From Candidatus Eisenbacteria bacterium RBG_16_71_46 (GTDB lineage: Bacteria > Eisenbacteria > RBG-16-71-46), in contig MFFQ01000018.1 in assembly GCA_001780165.1 (NCBI GenBank), positions 1 through 59,384 on the forward strand: DNA of 59,384 nt, in the 5' to 3' direction. Numbering within the stretch: position 1 is the first letter of the stretch; each line of letters begins with the position of its first letter. The notes beneath the pieces were generated by a model. That model made no database searches and was not told where the DNA came from. It saw nothing but the letters and a program-made list of their open reading frames with translations. Of this stretch, positions 1-9,582 are shown one piece after another. A program made the translations under genes and the position numbers.

Positions 1-505
1 CTGGCCTTCCGGCGTGTCGCGGCTCTCTTGAGAAACGCTGAAGGCGGCTCCCGGGCGGATCTCCCGTCCCTCCGTCCCGCCTAGGTTCTGCCCGTCCACC
101 GGCTTCGGCGCCCGCTCCCCGTCGTCGCCCGCTGCGAACGGCGCACAACGCACGCGCCGGTGACCCGATGCCTGCCGGAGGGCGGCAAAGCTACCACCGC
201 ATTCCGCGCGGGCGCAAGCGGGGGTGGGCGCGGCGGCCGGCGCAGGTTGGAGTGGGCGTCCCGGCGGCCCAACAGTACCAGGTCCATGAAGAGGGGGACA
301 CGATCACCGACGCGTTGTGGGGGAGCTTCTCGCCGACTTTCCACATTCATCCCGCGCGGACCTGGCGGGAATGACAGGAAACCGTTAGATTCCGCCGCGG
401 GGCGTCGCCTCGATCCGCGCTGCGGCCGCCCCACACTCCACGGGTGCATGGGGTCGCCCTCGCACCGAGACGCGGAGCGCGCTCGTCATCGGAAGGAGTC
501 CACGG
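1..505. other. Left-edge stretch without a recognisable gene
   Basis: I see no gene I can name here. Open frames on both strands lack a convincing ribosome binding site and read as arginine/proline-rich GC shadows. One short plus-strand frame (168-374) ends in a less biased tail but matches nothing I know. The last 20 bases hold the ribosome binding site of the superoxide dismutase gene (GGAAGGAG, 7 bases before its ATG). The end of an upstream gene could lie in the first bases but cannot be shown. Confidence 0.5.
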
Positions 506-1096
506 ATGAATCGGAACCTCAGACTGCTCGCCCGCGGCGGACTCCTGGTCGCGGCCGCGGGACTGGCCGGCTGCTCGGGCACCGGCGGCAAGCAGGAGAC
601 TTCGGGCCCGCCGGCGGGGGGCGACGAGGCGATTCCCACGCCGATCATCGCCGTCGCCGAGCTGTCGCCGACTCAGGGCAACGACGTGCGCGGCACCGTG
701 ATCTTCTCCCAGGAGTCGGACGGGGTGCACGTGGTGGCGAATCTCACCGGCCTCACTCCGGGCGAGCACGGCTTTCACGTGCACGAGAAGGGCGACTGCT
801 CGGCGCCGGATGGATCCTCGGCCGGCGGCCACTTCAATCCGACGAACATGCCGCACGCCGGACCGGACGCGGCACAGCGCCATGCCGGCGATCTCGGCAA
901 CATCACCGCCGATGCCAAGGGCGAAGGGCACTACGACCGGGTGGACTCGCACCTGAGCCTCGAGGGCGACCACGCGATCGTCGGCCTTTCAGTCATCGTG
1001 CACGGCGGGAAGGACGACTTCACCTCCCAGCCCTCGGGCAACGCCGGCCCGCGCGTCGCGTGCGGCGTGATCGAGCTGAAGAGCGCGACACCGTAG
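506..1096 (+). CDS. sodC: Cu/Zn superoxide dismutase, lipoprotein
   Basis: This 196-residue protein should dismutate superoxide in the periplasm or at a membrane surface. Residues 1-22 form a lipoprotein signal ending in a lipobox (GLAGC), followed by a Ser/Gly/Pro-rich linker. The SOD domain (about 50-195) has the expected metal-ligand segments in order: HGFHVHEKGDC, GGHFNP, HAGDLGN and HGGKDDF. It also keeps the intramolecular disulfide partners (GDC early, RVACG near the end) and the Asp/His zinc-site residues. The ATG is preceded by GGAAGGAG at 7 bases. The gene is monocistronic and convergent with the DUF885 gene 18 bases downstream. The family call is firm; the exact anchoring membrane is inference. 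Confidence 0.95.
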   Translation: MNRNLRLLARGGLLVAAAGLAGCSGTGGKQETSGPPAGGDEAIPTPIIAVAELSPTQGNDVRGTVIFSQESDGVHVVANLTGLTPGEHGFHVHEKGDCSAPDGSSAGGHFNPTNMPHAGPDAAQRHAGDLGNITADAKGEGHYDRVDSHLSLEGDHAIVGLSVIVHGGKDDFTSQPSGNAGPRVACGVIELKSATP

Positions 1097-1114
1097 GCCG
1101 ACCCCGCGGCGTGC

Positions 1115-2953
1115 TCAGCGCGCGGTCTTCTGCGTCTGCACCGGAATGAAGTCGGCCTCGACCGCGGCGCGCAGCAACCGCGGCGGCAGCATGCCCTGGG
1201 CCAGCACGAAGTCGTTGAACTTCTGGCGGTCGAAGCTCGCGCCGAGCCGGCGCTCGGCGTCCCCGCGGATCTCGAGCAGCCGGCTGTAACCGACGAAGTA
1301 GGCGGTGGCCTGGCCGGGGCTCCAGAAGGTGTAGCGCTCGACCTCCTGCGTTGCCATGGCATCGCTCGCCACCACGTCCTCGCGCAGGATGCGGAACGCC
1401 TCCTCGCGCGTGATCGTGCCGAGTTGGAGTCCGGGATCGAGGAAGGCCCGCGCCGCGCGCATCAGCCGGTGCTGGAGCGCGATCAACTGGCCGTCGAGCG
1501 GCTCGTACGGCTGCAGTTCGGCCTCGGCGTAGAGCGCCCAGCCCTCGACGTTGACGCTGTTCATCGCGAAGACGGCGCGGGCGAGCGAAACCCCGCGCTC
1601 GATCATCGCCGAAAACTGGAGCTCGTGCCCCGGGCGCCCCTCGTGCGCGGTGAGCGTCCACGACGCGGCCTCGAAAGTGAAGTCGTCGAACGTCTTCTTC
1701 TCGCCCGGAGCGCCCGGAACCTGGAGCGGCAGCATGAACGTGCCGCGCTCGCCGGTGTTTCCGATCAGCCGCGGCGGGTGCATGTTCGGCGCCGGGATCG
1801 CGGCCGATTCGGCCTCGCTCGAGAGCTGGATCTGCATGTCCCGCGCCGGGAGTGTCACGATGTTCTCGCGGCGGATGACGTCCTCGATCTCGTGGATCCG
1901 CGCCTGGTAGTGCGCCAGGATGGCGTCGCCGACCAACTGACTCTTCTTGAGCTCGTGGATGACGTCCCGGTAGTCGGTGAGGCTCCAGCCCTTCTGCTTC
2001 GCGACCAGCGGCGCGAGCGATTGCATCTGGTTCTGGATCTCCTTGAACGCCACCTTGGCGCGGCTCTGCAGCTCGTCCACCTGCATGTCCACGCCCACCT
2101 GTTCGAGCGCGAACGCGTACAGCTCGGGAGGCTTGCGGAAGTCGCTGCGCGCGCGCGGCAGGATCTCGCGGCGAGTGAACTCGTCGTAGGCGGCGAGCTG
2201 CTTCTTGAGCGCGGCGTAGGGCTTCTCGTAGCCCTTGATCTTGTACGTCGCGAACAGCTTGCCGATGCCGTCCACGTACGTCTGGCTGTTCGCCAGCTCC
2301 TTCTGAACCTCGGCCTGGACCGGGCCGAGCAGGGCGGGGTCCATGCGCTCCCGAATGCGCGCCTGGGCCAATTCGGCGAGCGGCGTGAAGCCGGGCTCGA
2401 CTCCGGCGTACTTCCGCAGGCGAACCAGCGCGGCCTGGCGTCGCTCCTGCGGGATCTGGTCGTCGAGCAGCGCGCGCAGGCCCTGGTACACGGTCGAGCT
2501 GACGCTGAAGTAGGGCATCTCGTACTTGCGCGACAGCTCGGCGCCCTTCAGGTTGTCCCTGACGGTCTTGATCATGATCTCGAGGTCCTGGCGCACCGCG
2601 GCGTCCTGCTCGTCCGCGAGGCGCCGCTCGAGCTCGGTGGCCGCCTGCTCGCCCGTCGCGCGGTTGCGCTCGATGAATCCCGGCCCGAGGTCGAAGATCG
2701 CCTCGTCGAAGCCCGCCACGCCCATCTGTCCCGCGCCCTCGGGGGAGATGCGGGCGAACGCTTGGAGCAGCACCTGGGCGTGCTCGTTGCTGCGCTGCAC
2801 CCACGTCGGCGGCGCGCCCGGGCTCGCCGCGGCCGGGGCCTCGGCGCCGATGGCCACGATCGGCGCCGCCAGCAGCACCAGCGCGATCGCGGCCGGGGCC
2901 CACGCCGGGACCCGCGATCGGGATGAATGGGGTGATACGATCGCCTTGCTCAC
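1115..2953 (-). CDS. DUF885 family metallopeptidase-like protein
   Basis: This 612-residue exported protein belongs to the DUF885 family, which resembles zinc peptidases of the gluzincin type; its substrate is unknown. A signal peptide covers about residues 14-36 (hydrophobic AAIALVLLAAPIVAIGA). The diagnostic motif HEGRPGHELQ is at residues 437-446, a variant HExxxxHE signature. The downstream ARAVFAMNSVNVEGWALYAE segment supplies the candidate third ligand glutamate. Length is normal for the family. The start is GTG, chosen because GGAGG lies 6 bases before it. It is divergent from the NYN gene and convergent with sodC. Peptidase activity is inferred from the motif only. Confidence 0.9.
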   Translation of the reverse strand: MSKAIVSPHSSRSRVPAWAPAAIALVLLAAPIVAIGAEAPAAASPGAPPTWVQRSNEHAQVLLQAFARISPEGAGQMGVAGFDEAIFDLGPGFIERNRATGEQAATELERRLADEQDAAVRQDLEIMIKTVRDNLKGAELSRKYEMPYFSVSSTVYQGLRALLDDQIPQERRQAALVRLRKYAGVEPGFTPLAELAQARIRERMDPALLGPVQAEVQKELANSQTYVDGIGKLFATYKIKGYEKPYAALKKQLAAYDEFTRREILPRARSDFRKPPELYAFALEQVGVDMQVDELQSRAKVAFKEIQNQMQSLAPLVAKQKGWSLTDYRDVIHELKKSQLVGDAILAHYQARIHEIEDVIRRENIVTLPARDMQIQLSSEAESAAIPAPNMHPPRLIGNTGERGTFMLPLQVPGAPGEKKTFDDFTFEAASWTLTAHEGRPGHELQFSAMIERGVSLARAVFAMNSVNVEGWALYAEAELQPYEPLDGQLIALQHRLMRAARAFLDPGLQLGTITREEAFRILREDVVASDAMATQEVERYTFWSPGQATAYFVGYSRLLEIRGDAERRLGASFDRQKFNDFVLAQGMLPPRLLRAAVEADFIPVQTQKTAR

Positions 2954-3142
2954 GGGGAACCTCCGGGGCTGGGTGCTGCGGGACAGTGCGGGCGGCGGCG
3001 CTCGGGAACGGCGCCGCCCGGTACTACGGACGAGAGCGGGCGCAGGTTACAGCGGGGGCGGGCGCATCGGGGCCGGAGACTGCCGAACGCGGTGAACGCG
3101 GTCACGGGCGGCGCGCGCGGGCCGCCCGCCGCCGATCCCCGG

Positions 3143-3171
3143 TTGGCCCCCGCGGCCCGAGGCACTATCAT
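3143..3171 (+). promoter_or_regulatory. Candidate sigma70-type promoter for the NYN gene
   Basis: TTGGCC (3143-3148) and TATCAT (3166-3171) are separated by exactly 17 bases. They match the -35 and -10 consensus at 4/6 and 5/6 positions. Transcription would start near 3179 and leave a leader of about 60 bases. This is found by eye in a GC-rich background, so it is a candidate only. Confidence 0.42.
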
Positions 3172-3239
3172 GCCCGCGGTCACACGCTCGGCCAGGCTCG
3201 CGCCGGGCCCATTCCCTTGGCCTTCAGGTCCACCTGCCC

Positions 3240-4046
3240 ATGCCCACCAACAGCAGCACTTCCGGATCGCCGCTCACCCTGGCCGTGTTCATCGACTTCG
3301 AGAACCTGGCCATGGGCTTCGAGGGATCGAAGAAGGACTCCTTCAACATCCGTCGCGTGCTCGACCGCCTGCTCGAGAAGGGCAAGGTGATCGTCAAAGT
3401 GGCCTACTCGGACTGGAGCCGCTTCCGTCACTACACCCAGGAGCTGCACGAGGCGGGCATCGAGCTGATCGAGATTCCCAAGCGCGCCCTCACGGGCAAG
3501 AACTCGGCCGACATCCGCCTGTGCGTGGATGCCCTCGACCTGAGCTACAGCAAGGAGCACATCAACACCTTCGTGATCGTCTCCGGGGACAGCGACTTCT
3601 CCCCGCTGGTCTCCAAGCTCAAAGAGAACGGCAAGCACGTGATCGGGCTGGGGATGAGGGGTTCCACATCGCCGCTGCTGGCGGACAACTGCGACGAGTT
3701 CATCTACTACGAAGATCTCGCCAAGCCCGAGAGCGCGGCGGCGCCCTCGGCGAGCGCGGAGGAGATCCCCAAGGACAAGCGCGAGACCTACCTGCTGCTG
3801 TTCGACTCGATCCGCGCGCTGCAGCGCGAGAACCACGAGGTGATCTACTCGTCGCTGGTGAAGGACACCATGAAGCGCAAGCGCCCGTCCTTCAACGAGT
3901 CGAGCCTCGGCTACCGCAGCTTCAGCGACCTGCTCGAGGAGGCGCAGGAGGCCGGCTTCATCGCGCTGCGCACCGACGAGCGCAGCGGCACCTACGTGGT
4001 CACCAGCCTCAACTACGGCAAGCGGCGGCGGCGGCGCTCGGTCTAA
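3240..4046 (+). CDS. NYN domain protein with C-terminal LOTUS/OST-HTH domain
   Basis: This 268-residue protein combines an N-terminal NYN (LabA/PIN-like) domain (about 14-165) with a small winged-helix domain of LOTUS/OST-HTH type (about 180-262). The NYN acidic positions are visible: FIDFENL early, DIRLCVDALD in the middle, and VSGDSDFSPL followed by GLGMRGSTSPLL. The C-terminal half (ETYLLLFDSIRAL to VVTSLNY) fits an RNA-binding LOTUS fold. Members of this architecture are predicted RNA-binding proteins or endoribonucleases. No signal peptide is seen, so it is cytosolic. It sits 20 bases upstream of the M1 peptidase gene. Nuclease activity is not shown by sequence alone. Confidence 0.88.
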   Translation: MPTNSSTSGSPLTLAVFIDFENLAMGFEGSKKDSFNIRRVLDRLLEKGKVIVKVAYSDWSRFRHYTQELHEAGIELIEIPKRALTGKNSADIRLCVDALDLSYSKEHINTFVIVSGDSDFSPLVSKLKENGKHVIGLGMRGSTSPLLADNCDEFIYYEDLAKPESAAAPSASAEEIPKDKRETYLLLFDSIRALQRENHEVIYSSLVKDTMKRKRPSFNESSLGYRSFSDLLEEAQEAGFIALRTDERSGTYVVTSLNYGKRRRRRSV

Positions 4047-4066
4047 GGCCCGCCCCGGATCTCCCC

Positions 4067-6691
4067 ATGCGCCCTTGCGCCGCCCTCGCGCCGATCCTCC
4101 TCCTGCTGCTGGCATCGGGCGCATCCGCCGATACGCCGCCGGCCGCCGACCCGGCGCGGCTCGGAGCGCAGGTCGTGCCCACGTTCCAGGCGATCGAGCT
4201 GCAGGTGAACGCCGATCGGCCCGACTATCGCGGTTCGACGCGCATCGAGCTGGAGGTGCGCGAGCCGACCTCGAGCTTCCGTTTCCACGCGCAGGGGCTC
4301 AAGCTCGAGCGACTGGCGCTCGAGGCCGGCGGCCGGCCGGTGCGGGTCACCTGGGAGCTGAGCACTCCCTCGATGGTGACGGTGACCGCCTCCGAGACCC
4401 TCGAGCCCGGACCGTGCGTGCTTTCGATCGACTTCTCGAACGCGTTCGACACCCGCGCGGCGGGCCTCTACCGGCTCGAGACCGGCGGCCACGCCTACGC
4501 CTTCACGCAGTTCGAGGCGGTCGAGGCGCGACGGGCGTTTCCCTGCTGGGACGAGCCGTCGTTCAAGCATCCCTACCAGCTCACGCTCACGGTTCCCTCG
4601 GGGCACCTCGCGCTCACCAACATGCCGATCGAGGGCGAGACCCCCCGCGGCGACGCGCGCACCGTGGTCTTCCGCCGCACGCCGCCGCTTCCCTCCTACC
4701 TGCTGGCGATCGCGACCGGACCGTTCGACGAGGTGCCGATCCCCGGCATGTCGATTCCCGGCAACATCATCACGCCGCGCGGCCAGGGGGCGTGGGCGGC
4801 GGAGGCGGTGCGCCTGACGCCGCCGCTGCTCGCGGCCCTCGAGCGCTACTTCGGGCGCCCCTACCCGTTCGAGAAGCTCGACCTCGTGGCGGTCCCGGAA
4901 TACTGGTACGGGGCGATGGAGAATCCGGGCGCGATCGTCTTCGTGGATCGGCTCCTGCTCGCCGATCCGCAACGGGTGAGCGTCGAGCAGCGGCGCCGCA
5001 TGGCGAGCGTCATCGCGCACGAGCTGGCCCACATGTGGTTCGGCGACCTCGTCACCATGGCGTGGTGGGACGACTTGTGGCTCAACGAGTCGTTCGCCAC
5101 CTGGATGGGCACCCGGATCGTGGACGAGGTCTATCCGGGGTTCCAGGCGGGCGTGGGCCGGCTCGAGAACGTGGACGGGGCGATGCAGATCGACGCCCGT
5201 CTCTCGACGCGGGCGATCCGCCAACCGGTGCGGAGCGCGGAGAACCTCACGCAGCTCGCGGACGCCCTGGCCTACAACAAGGGCATGGCGGTGTTGGGCA
5301 TGTTCGAGCAGTGGCTGAGCCCCGAGACCTTCCGCCGCGGCGTGCTCGGCTACCTCGACGCCCACGCCTGGGGGAACGCCAGTGCCGCGGACCTGTGGAG
5401 CGCGCTCTCGCGGGCCGCCGGCCGCCCGGTGGGGACGGCGATGTCCACCTTTCTCGACCAGCCGGGCCTGCCGCTGGTCCTGGCCGAGCCGGTCGAGGGG
5501 AACCGCGTCCGGCTGACGCAGCAGCGCCTGCTGGGCGCCGGGATCGAGGCGCCGCAGCCGGCGCTGTGGCAGATCCCGGTCACGCTGCGCTATTCCGGAG
5601 GCGGATCGCCGCGCACGACCTCGGTGCTGCTCACCGAGGAGACGCAGGTGGTGGCACTCCCCGGGGTCGCCACGGTGACGTGGCTCCATCCCAACGCCGA
5701 CGAACTCGGCTACTACCGCTGGAGCGTTCCGCCGGAGGTGATGCGCTCGCTGGCCGAGCATGCGACCAGTTGGCTCACGCCGCGCGAGCGGGTGGGCTTC
5801 GTCGGCAACCTCGCGGCACTGCTGGCGGCGGGCGCGGCGCGCGGCGACGAGTACCTGCGCCTGCTCGCCCCCTTCGGCGCCGATCCCGAGCCGCGTGTGG
5901 TGCGGGCGTTCATCGGCAGCCTGGAGCAGGTCGCGGATCCGCTGGTGGAGCCCGCGACCGAAGCCGCCTTTGCGGGCTACGTGCGCTCCACGCTCGGTCC
6001 CGCGCTCGAGCGCATCGGCCTCGACCCGCAAGCGGACGAGCCCGAGGCGGTCGCCCTCCTGCGTCCCGACCTGATGCGCTGGGTGGCCGAGCGCGGGAAG
6101 GACGCGCGCGTTCAGGCCCATGCCGACTCGCTGGCCCTGCGCGCGCTCGCGGGCGAGGCGGTGGATCCGGCCTTGGCGGACGTGGCGCTGGGCCTCGCCG
6201 CGCGCCACGGCGACCGCGCGCTGTTCGACGCCTGCCGCCATCACTTCGAGACCGCCGCGCAGCCCGCCGACCGCCTGCGCTACCTCGAGGCGCTGGGCCG
6301 CTTCGAGGATCCGGCGCTGACGGATTCGGCGTTGGCGTACGTCTTCGCGGGCCCGCTGCGGCCGCAGGAAGTGGTCGCCATCCCCCGCGTCGTCGCCGAA
6401 GACCGCGCGCGGCGGGACCGGGTGTTCGAGTGGATGACCGCGAACTACCCCGCGTTCGCACGGCGCCTGCCGGCGATGCGACTCATCTACCTGCCGGGAT
6501 TCGCCGCCGGCTGCTCGACCGATCGGCTGGAGCGCGCGCGCGCCTTCTTCGCCGATCCGGCGCACAGCCCACCCGGCACCGAGAAGGAGCTGGCCAAGAC
6601 CGCCGACGCGGTGAACGAGTGCGCCGCGCTCAGCCGGCGCGAGGGCCAAGCCGCGGGGGCCTACCTCGAGCGGCTCGCGCGCTCGCGCTAA
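4067..6691 (+). CDS. M1 family zinc aminopeptidase, exported
   Basis: This 874-residue M1 (aminopeptidase N-like) metallopeptidase removes N-terminal residues from peptides, probably in the periplasm. A signal peptide (MRPCAALAPILLLLLASGASA) fixes the start at 4067, although the frame is open far upstream. The exopeptidase motif GAMEN lies near residue 283. The zinc site is HELAH at 318-322 with the third ligand Glu341 in WLNES, the classical HExxH-x18-E spacing. The C-terminal half is a long helical M1 domain. It follows the NYN gene by 20 bases and its stop overlaps the stop of the convergent S9 peptidase gene. Substrate range cannot be told from sequence. Confidence 0.95.
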   Translation: MRPCAALAPILLLLLASGASADTPPAADPARLGAQVVPTFQAIELQVNADRPDYRGSTRIELEVREPTSSFRFHAQGLKLERLALEAGGRPVRVTWELSTPSMVTVTASETLEPGPCVLSIDFSNAFDTRAAGLYRLETGGHAYAFTQFEAVEARRAFPCWDEPSFKHPYQLTLTVPSGHLALTNMPIEGETPRGDARTVVFRRTPPLPSYLLAIATGPFDEVPIPGMSIPGNIITPRGQGAWAAEAVRLTPPLLAALERYFGRPYPFEKLDLVAVPEYWYGAMENPGAIVFVDRLLLADPQRVSVEQRRRMASVIAHELAHMWFGDLVTMAWWDDLWLNESFATWMGTRIVDEVYPGFQAGVGRLENVDGAMQIDARLSTRAIRQPVRSAENLTQLADALAYNKGMAVLGMFEQWLSPETFRRGVLGYLDAHAWGNASAADLWSALSRAAGRPVGTAMSTFLDQPGLPLVLAEPVEGNRVRLTQQRLLGAGIEAPQPALWQIPVTLRYSGGGSPRTTSVLLTEETQVVALPGVATVTWLHPNADELGYYRWSVPPEVMRSLAEHATSWLTPRERVGFVGNLAALLAAGAARGDEYLRLLAPFGADPEPRVVRAFIGSLEQVADPLVEPATEAAFAGYVRSTLGPALERIGLDPQADEPEAVALLRPDLMRWVAERGKDARVQAHADSLALRALAGEAVDPALADVALGLAARHGDRALFDACRHHFETAAQPADRLRYLEALGRFEDPALTDSALAYVFAGPLRPQEVVAIPRVVAEDRARRDRVFEWMTANYPAFARRLPAMRLIYLPGFAAGCSTDRLERARAFFADPAHSPPGTEKELAKTADAVNECAALSRREGQAAGAYLERLARSR

Positions 6692-8667
6692 CGCACCTCC
6701 GCCGCCGCCCCTTCCACCGTCGCGTAGGGCTGCGCGCGGCCGCCCAGGTACTTGGCCAGGAACTCCTCGGCGCGGCCGTAGAAGTCGAGCCGGTTCTGGG
6801 GGCGCGCGAAACCGTGGCCCTCGTCGGTGTAGACCACGTATTCCACCGGCAGCTTGCGCGCGCGCATCGCCGCCACGATCTGATCGGACTCGCGCACGTT
6901 CACGCGCGGATCGTTGAGGCCCTGGCCGATCAGGAGCGGGCGCACGATCTGGTCGACGTGGAACAGCGGCGAGACCTTGCGGTTGAACACCGAGTCGCGG
7001 TCCACCTCGCCCATGCGCAGGTAGAGGGTCTTGCGAAACGTCGCCCAGTAGGGGGGCGTGGCCTCGAGCAGGGTCTTGAGGTTCGAGGGACCCACGATGT
7101 CCACCCCGCAGGCGTAGAGCTCGGGCGTGAAGGCGAGCCCGGCGAGCGTGGCGTAGCCGCCGTAGGAGCCGCCCATGATCGCCACGCGCTTGGGATCGGC
7201 GATGGTCTGGGCGACCGCCCAGTTCACCGCGTCGGTGAGATCGTTCTGCATCGCCTGGCCCCACTCGCGATTGCCGGCGTTGAGGAACCCCTTGCCGAAG
7301 CCGGTCGAGGCGCGGAAGTTGACCTGGAGCACGGCGTAGCCGCGGTTGGCGAGCCACTGCGCCATGCCGTCGTAGCCCCAGCCGTCGCGCGCCCAGGGTC
7401 CGCCGTGGACCAGCAGCACCATGGGCAGCGTGCGCGCGGGGATGCCGACCGGCTTGGTCAGGTAGCTCACGAGCTCGAGCCCGTCGCGCGACGGGATGAC
7501 CACCGGCTCCATCGTTGCGAGCTGGGCCTCCTGCAAGGCCGGCCGGTCCACGAACAGCAGCTCGGTGCGGCGCTTGTCACGATCGTAGAGGTAGGTGGAC
7601 GTGGGGCCGTCCGACACCTGGAACGCCACCACCCACAGCCGATCGGACCGGTCGCGGCTCACGATCTGGAATTCGCCGTCTCCGAGCTGGGCGAGCGCCG
7701 CGAAGTCGTCCTTCACCGAGGGGTCCAGGATCTTCCATTCGTTGCGCAGGTAATCGAAGCCCACGGCCTGGACCACGTGGCGGTCCCGCTGGACCACGAC
7801 CTGGCCCACGTCGCAGCGCGGGTCCCACGCCAGGGTGTCGCGCCCCGCGCCGTCGGCGAGGTCCACGCGTAGCAGGCGCGTGACGTCCGAACCGGTGGAG
7901 CTGACGACGTAGCCCGACTTGCCGTCGGCAGCGAAGTCCACGAACGAGCCGTTCTCGCCGAACGGCCAGGTGATGAGATCGCGCCACGGCTGGTTCGCCG
8001 CGTCGCGCACGCGCAGGATGGTGCTGCCGTCCTGGGGGTTGCTGGCGAGCGCGGCACGGATGACGAACTGGGGATCGGCCGACCAGCCCAGCACGTCGCC
8101 GGGGTTCTGGGTGTCGAGCTTCATCTCACCGGTCGCGAGATCCACCCGGTAGACGTCGAACACCCGCTTGTCGCGCAGGTTGAGTCCCACCAGCATCTGG
8201 TCCGGGTGCTGGCGGTCGAGCATGATGCCCTGCGCCCGCACTCCCTCGTGCGGCGTGAGGTCCTTGACCACGCCGTCCTCGAGCCCGACCCGGTAGACGT
8301 GCCAGTTCTCGTTGCCGTCCACGTCTTGGAGGTAGAGCAGGTGCCGCCCGTCCTCGGCCCAGAAGTGAATGCGGATGCCGCGCTTCTCGTCGCGCGTCAC
8401 CATCCGCCCGGCGGTGTCGCCCAGCTTCTTCACCCACACGTTGAGCACGCCCTCGGCGGAGGGCGCGAGGTACGAGAGCATGGCGCCGTCGGGCGAGATC
8501 TCCGCCGCGGCCTGGACCGGGTTACCGAAGAACACCGCGCGGTCCACGAGCGCCGGTAGCTCGGCGCGCGCGGGCGTGACCGGGGAGCTGGCCGCGGCGT
8601 AAGCGAGAACGCCCAGCGCGAGCGCGCGGGCGCACGAACGACGAGCAGCGAATCGACCGGCGAACAT
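6688..8667 (-). CDS. S9 family peptidase (prolyl oligopeptidase-like), exported
   Basis: This 659-residue serine peptidase has a signal peptide, a beta-propeller of WD/PD40-like blades (about 40-390) and an alpha/beta-hydrolase catalytic domain (about 400-655). The nucleophile Ser501 sits in MGGSYGGYA, the Asp in NDPRVNVRESD and the His in DEGHGFARP, the S9 triad in order. It probably degrades or trims oligopeptides in the periplasm. The frame is open to 8733, but an AAGGAGG site 8 bases before the ATG at 8667 decides the start. Its stop codon (TAG, 6690-6688) overlaps the TAA of the convergent M1 gene. It may share a transcript with the ABC genes upstream, whose last stop is 66 bases away. 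Confidence 0.94.
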   Translation of the reverse strand: MFAGRFAARRSCARALALGVLAYAAASSPVTPARAELPALVDRAVFFGNPVQAAAEISPDGAMLSYLAPSAEGVLNVWVKKLGDTAGRMVTRDEKRGIRIHFWAEDGRHLLYLQDVDGNENWHVYRVGLEDGVVKDLTPHEGVRAQGIMLDRQHPDQMLVGLNLRDKRVFDVYRVDLATGEMKLDTQNPGDVLGWSADPQFVIRAALASNPQDGSTILRVRDAANQPWRDLITWPFGENGSFVDFAADGKSGYVVSSTGSDVTRLLRVDLADGAGRDTLAWDPRCDVGQVVVQRDRHVVQAVGFDYLRNEWKILDPSVKDDFAALAQLGDGEFQIVSRDRSDRLWVVAFQVSDGPTSTYLYDRDKRRTELLFVDRPALQEAQLATMEPVVIPSRDGLELVSYLTKPVGIPARTLPMVLLVHGGPWARDGWGYDGMAQWLANRGYAVLQVNFRASTGFGKGFLNAGNREWGQAMQNDLTDAVNWAVAQTIADPKRVAIMGGSYGGYATLAGLAFTPELYACGVDIVGPSNLKTLLEATPPYWATFRKTLYLRMGEVDRDSVFNRKVSPLFHVDQIVRPLLIGQGLNDPRVNVRESDQIVAAMRARKLPVEYVVYTDEGHGFARPQNRLDFYGRAEEFLAKYLGGRAQPYATVEGAAAEVR

Positions 8668-8675
8668 GGGCAGGG

Positions 8676-8682
8676 CCTCCTT
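8676..8682 (-). promoter_or_regulatory. Ribosome binding site deciding the S9 peptidase start
   Basis: The minus strand reads AAGGAGG, a near-perfect anti-16S match, 8 bases before the ATG at 8667. Two in-frame upstream ATGs (8733 and 8685) lack such a site and would add residues in front of the signal peptide. Confidence 0.75.
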
Positions 8683-8733
8683 CATGGGGTGAACGCGGGC
8701 GAGACTACTACGGATCGCATCCGAGGTCCGCAT

Positions 8734-9582
8734 TCAGAACAACGTGGTCTGATCGAGCCGCCCCAGCTTGCGCGCGCGGCGCTCGAGGGCGAGGTAGCCG
8801 AAGTGTGACGCGACCGCGAACACCAACGTGGCGGCGATTAGCGCGCCCAGGAGCTGCCCGTCCGACAGCGCCGAGAGCCGCTCGCTCGCGCCGTGACCGA
8901 TCAGGAAGCGGCGCAGCGCCTCGTACCAGTAGGTGAACGGCAGCAGCAGGGTCAGTTCCTGGAGCCCGCGCGGCAGCAGGTCGATGGGGTAGATCACGCC
9001 GCACAGCAGGTAGAGCGCGACTGCGAGGCCCTCGTTCATGGTCATCGCCGCGCGCGGCAGCAGCAGCGCGAGCCCGGCCACCAGGAAGCCGAGGTAGACC
9101 ACGGCGACGAGCCCGATGCCGAACGCGAGGAGGAACGCGCCCCAGCGCACCACGCCCAGATCCCAGCGCAGGCCGAGCACGAACCAGCCCATGAGGAACA
9201 TCAGCACCACGCTGAGCGTCGCCTGCGCGAACTTCACCGATGAACGGCCCCAGAGGTAGGTGAAGATCCCGATCGGCGAGGCGTAGACGTACTTGAGCGT
9301 CTCGTACTCCTCGCGCTCCTCCACGACCACCCAACCCATCCCCACCACCAGGCGCAGCACGTACTCGTGAAAGGCGTTACCGATGTAGAACAGCAGGAAC
9401 GCGTCGCGCTGGAGGTGCCCGCCGGTGACGGCCCAGTAGATGCCCATGAGGATGAGCGCGGTGGCGAGCGGGCGCGCGACCGAGTAGATCGCGAACACCA
9501 GCGGGTCCGCCCAGTTGGACTCGATCTGCCAGCCGAGCCAGGCGGCGGTGCGCAGCCGCCCCGCGAGGGTGGTCACTGCCAT
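8734..9582 (-). CDS. ABC-2 type transporter permease (second subunit)
   Basis: This 282-residue polytopic membrane protein has about six hydrophobic helices, the layout of ABC-2 exporter permeases. Visible features are an amphipathic N-terminus, the VVVEEREEYETLKYVYASP cytoplasmic segment typical of the family, and a final GYLALERRARKLG tail. It overlaps the end of the first permease gene by 10 bases, and that gene overlaps the ATPase gene by 4, so the three are translationally coupled. Together they should form a heteromeric exporter (ATPase plus two different permeases). The substrate is unknown; drugs, polysaccharide or lipid are all possible for this class. Confidence 0.9.
   Translation of the reverse strand: MAVTTLAGRLRTAAWLGWQIESNWADPLVFAIYSVARPLATALILMGIYWAVTGGHLQRDAFLLFYIGNAFHEYVLRLVVGMGWVVVEEREEYETLKYVYASPIGIFTYLWGRSSVKFAQATLSVVLMFLMGWFVLGLRWDLGVVRWGAFLLAFGIGLVAVVYLGFLVAGLALLLPRAAMTMNEGLAVALYLLCGVIYPIDLLPRGLQELTLLLPFTYWYEALRRFLIGHGASERLSALSDGQLLGALIAATLVFAVASHFGYLALERRARKLGRLDQTTLF

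Noticed and set aside
168-374. Small protein ending HPARTWRE
   Set aside because: No ribosome binding site, no family match, and the composition changes along it; too weak to call.
4043-7872. Very long open frames antisense to or overlapping the M1 and S9 peptidase genes (more than 1000 codons on each strand)
   Set aside because: They are Arg/Ala/Gly/Pro-rich with no domain, signal or ribosome binding site, while the M1 and S9 frames carry complete catalytic motifs. They are GC-driven shadows.
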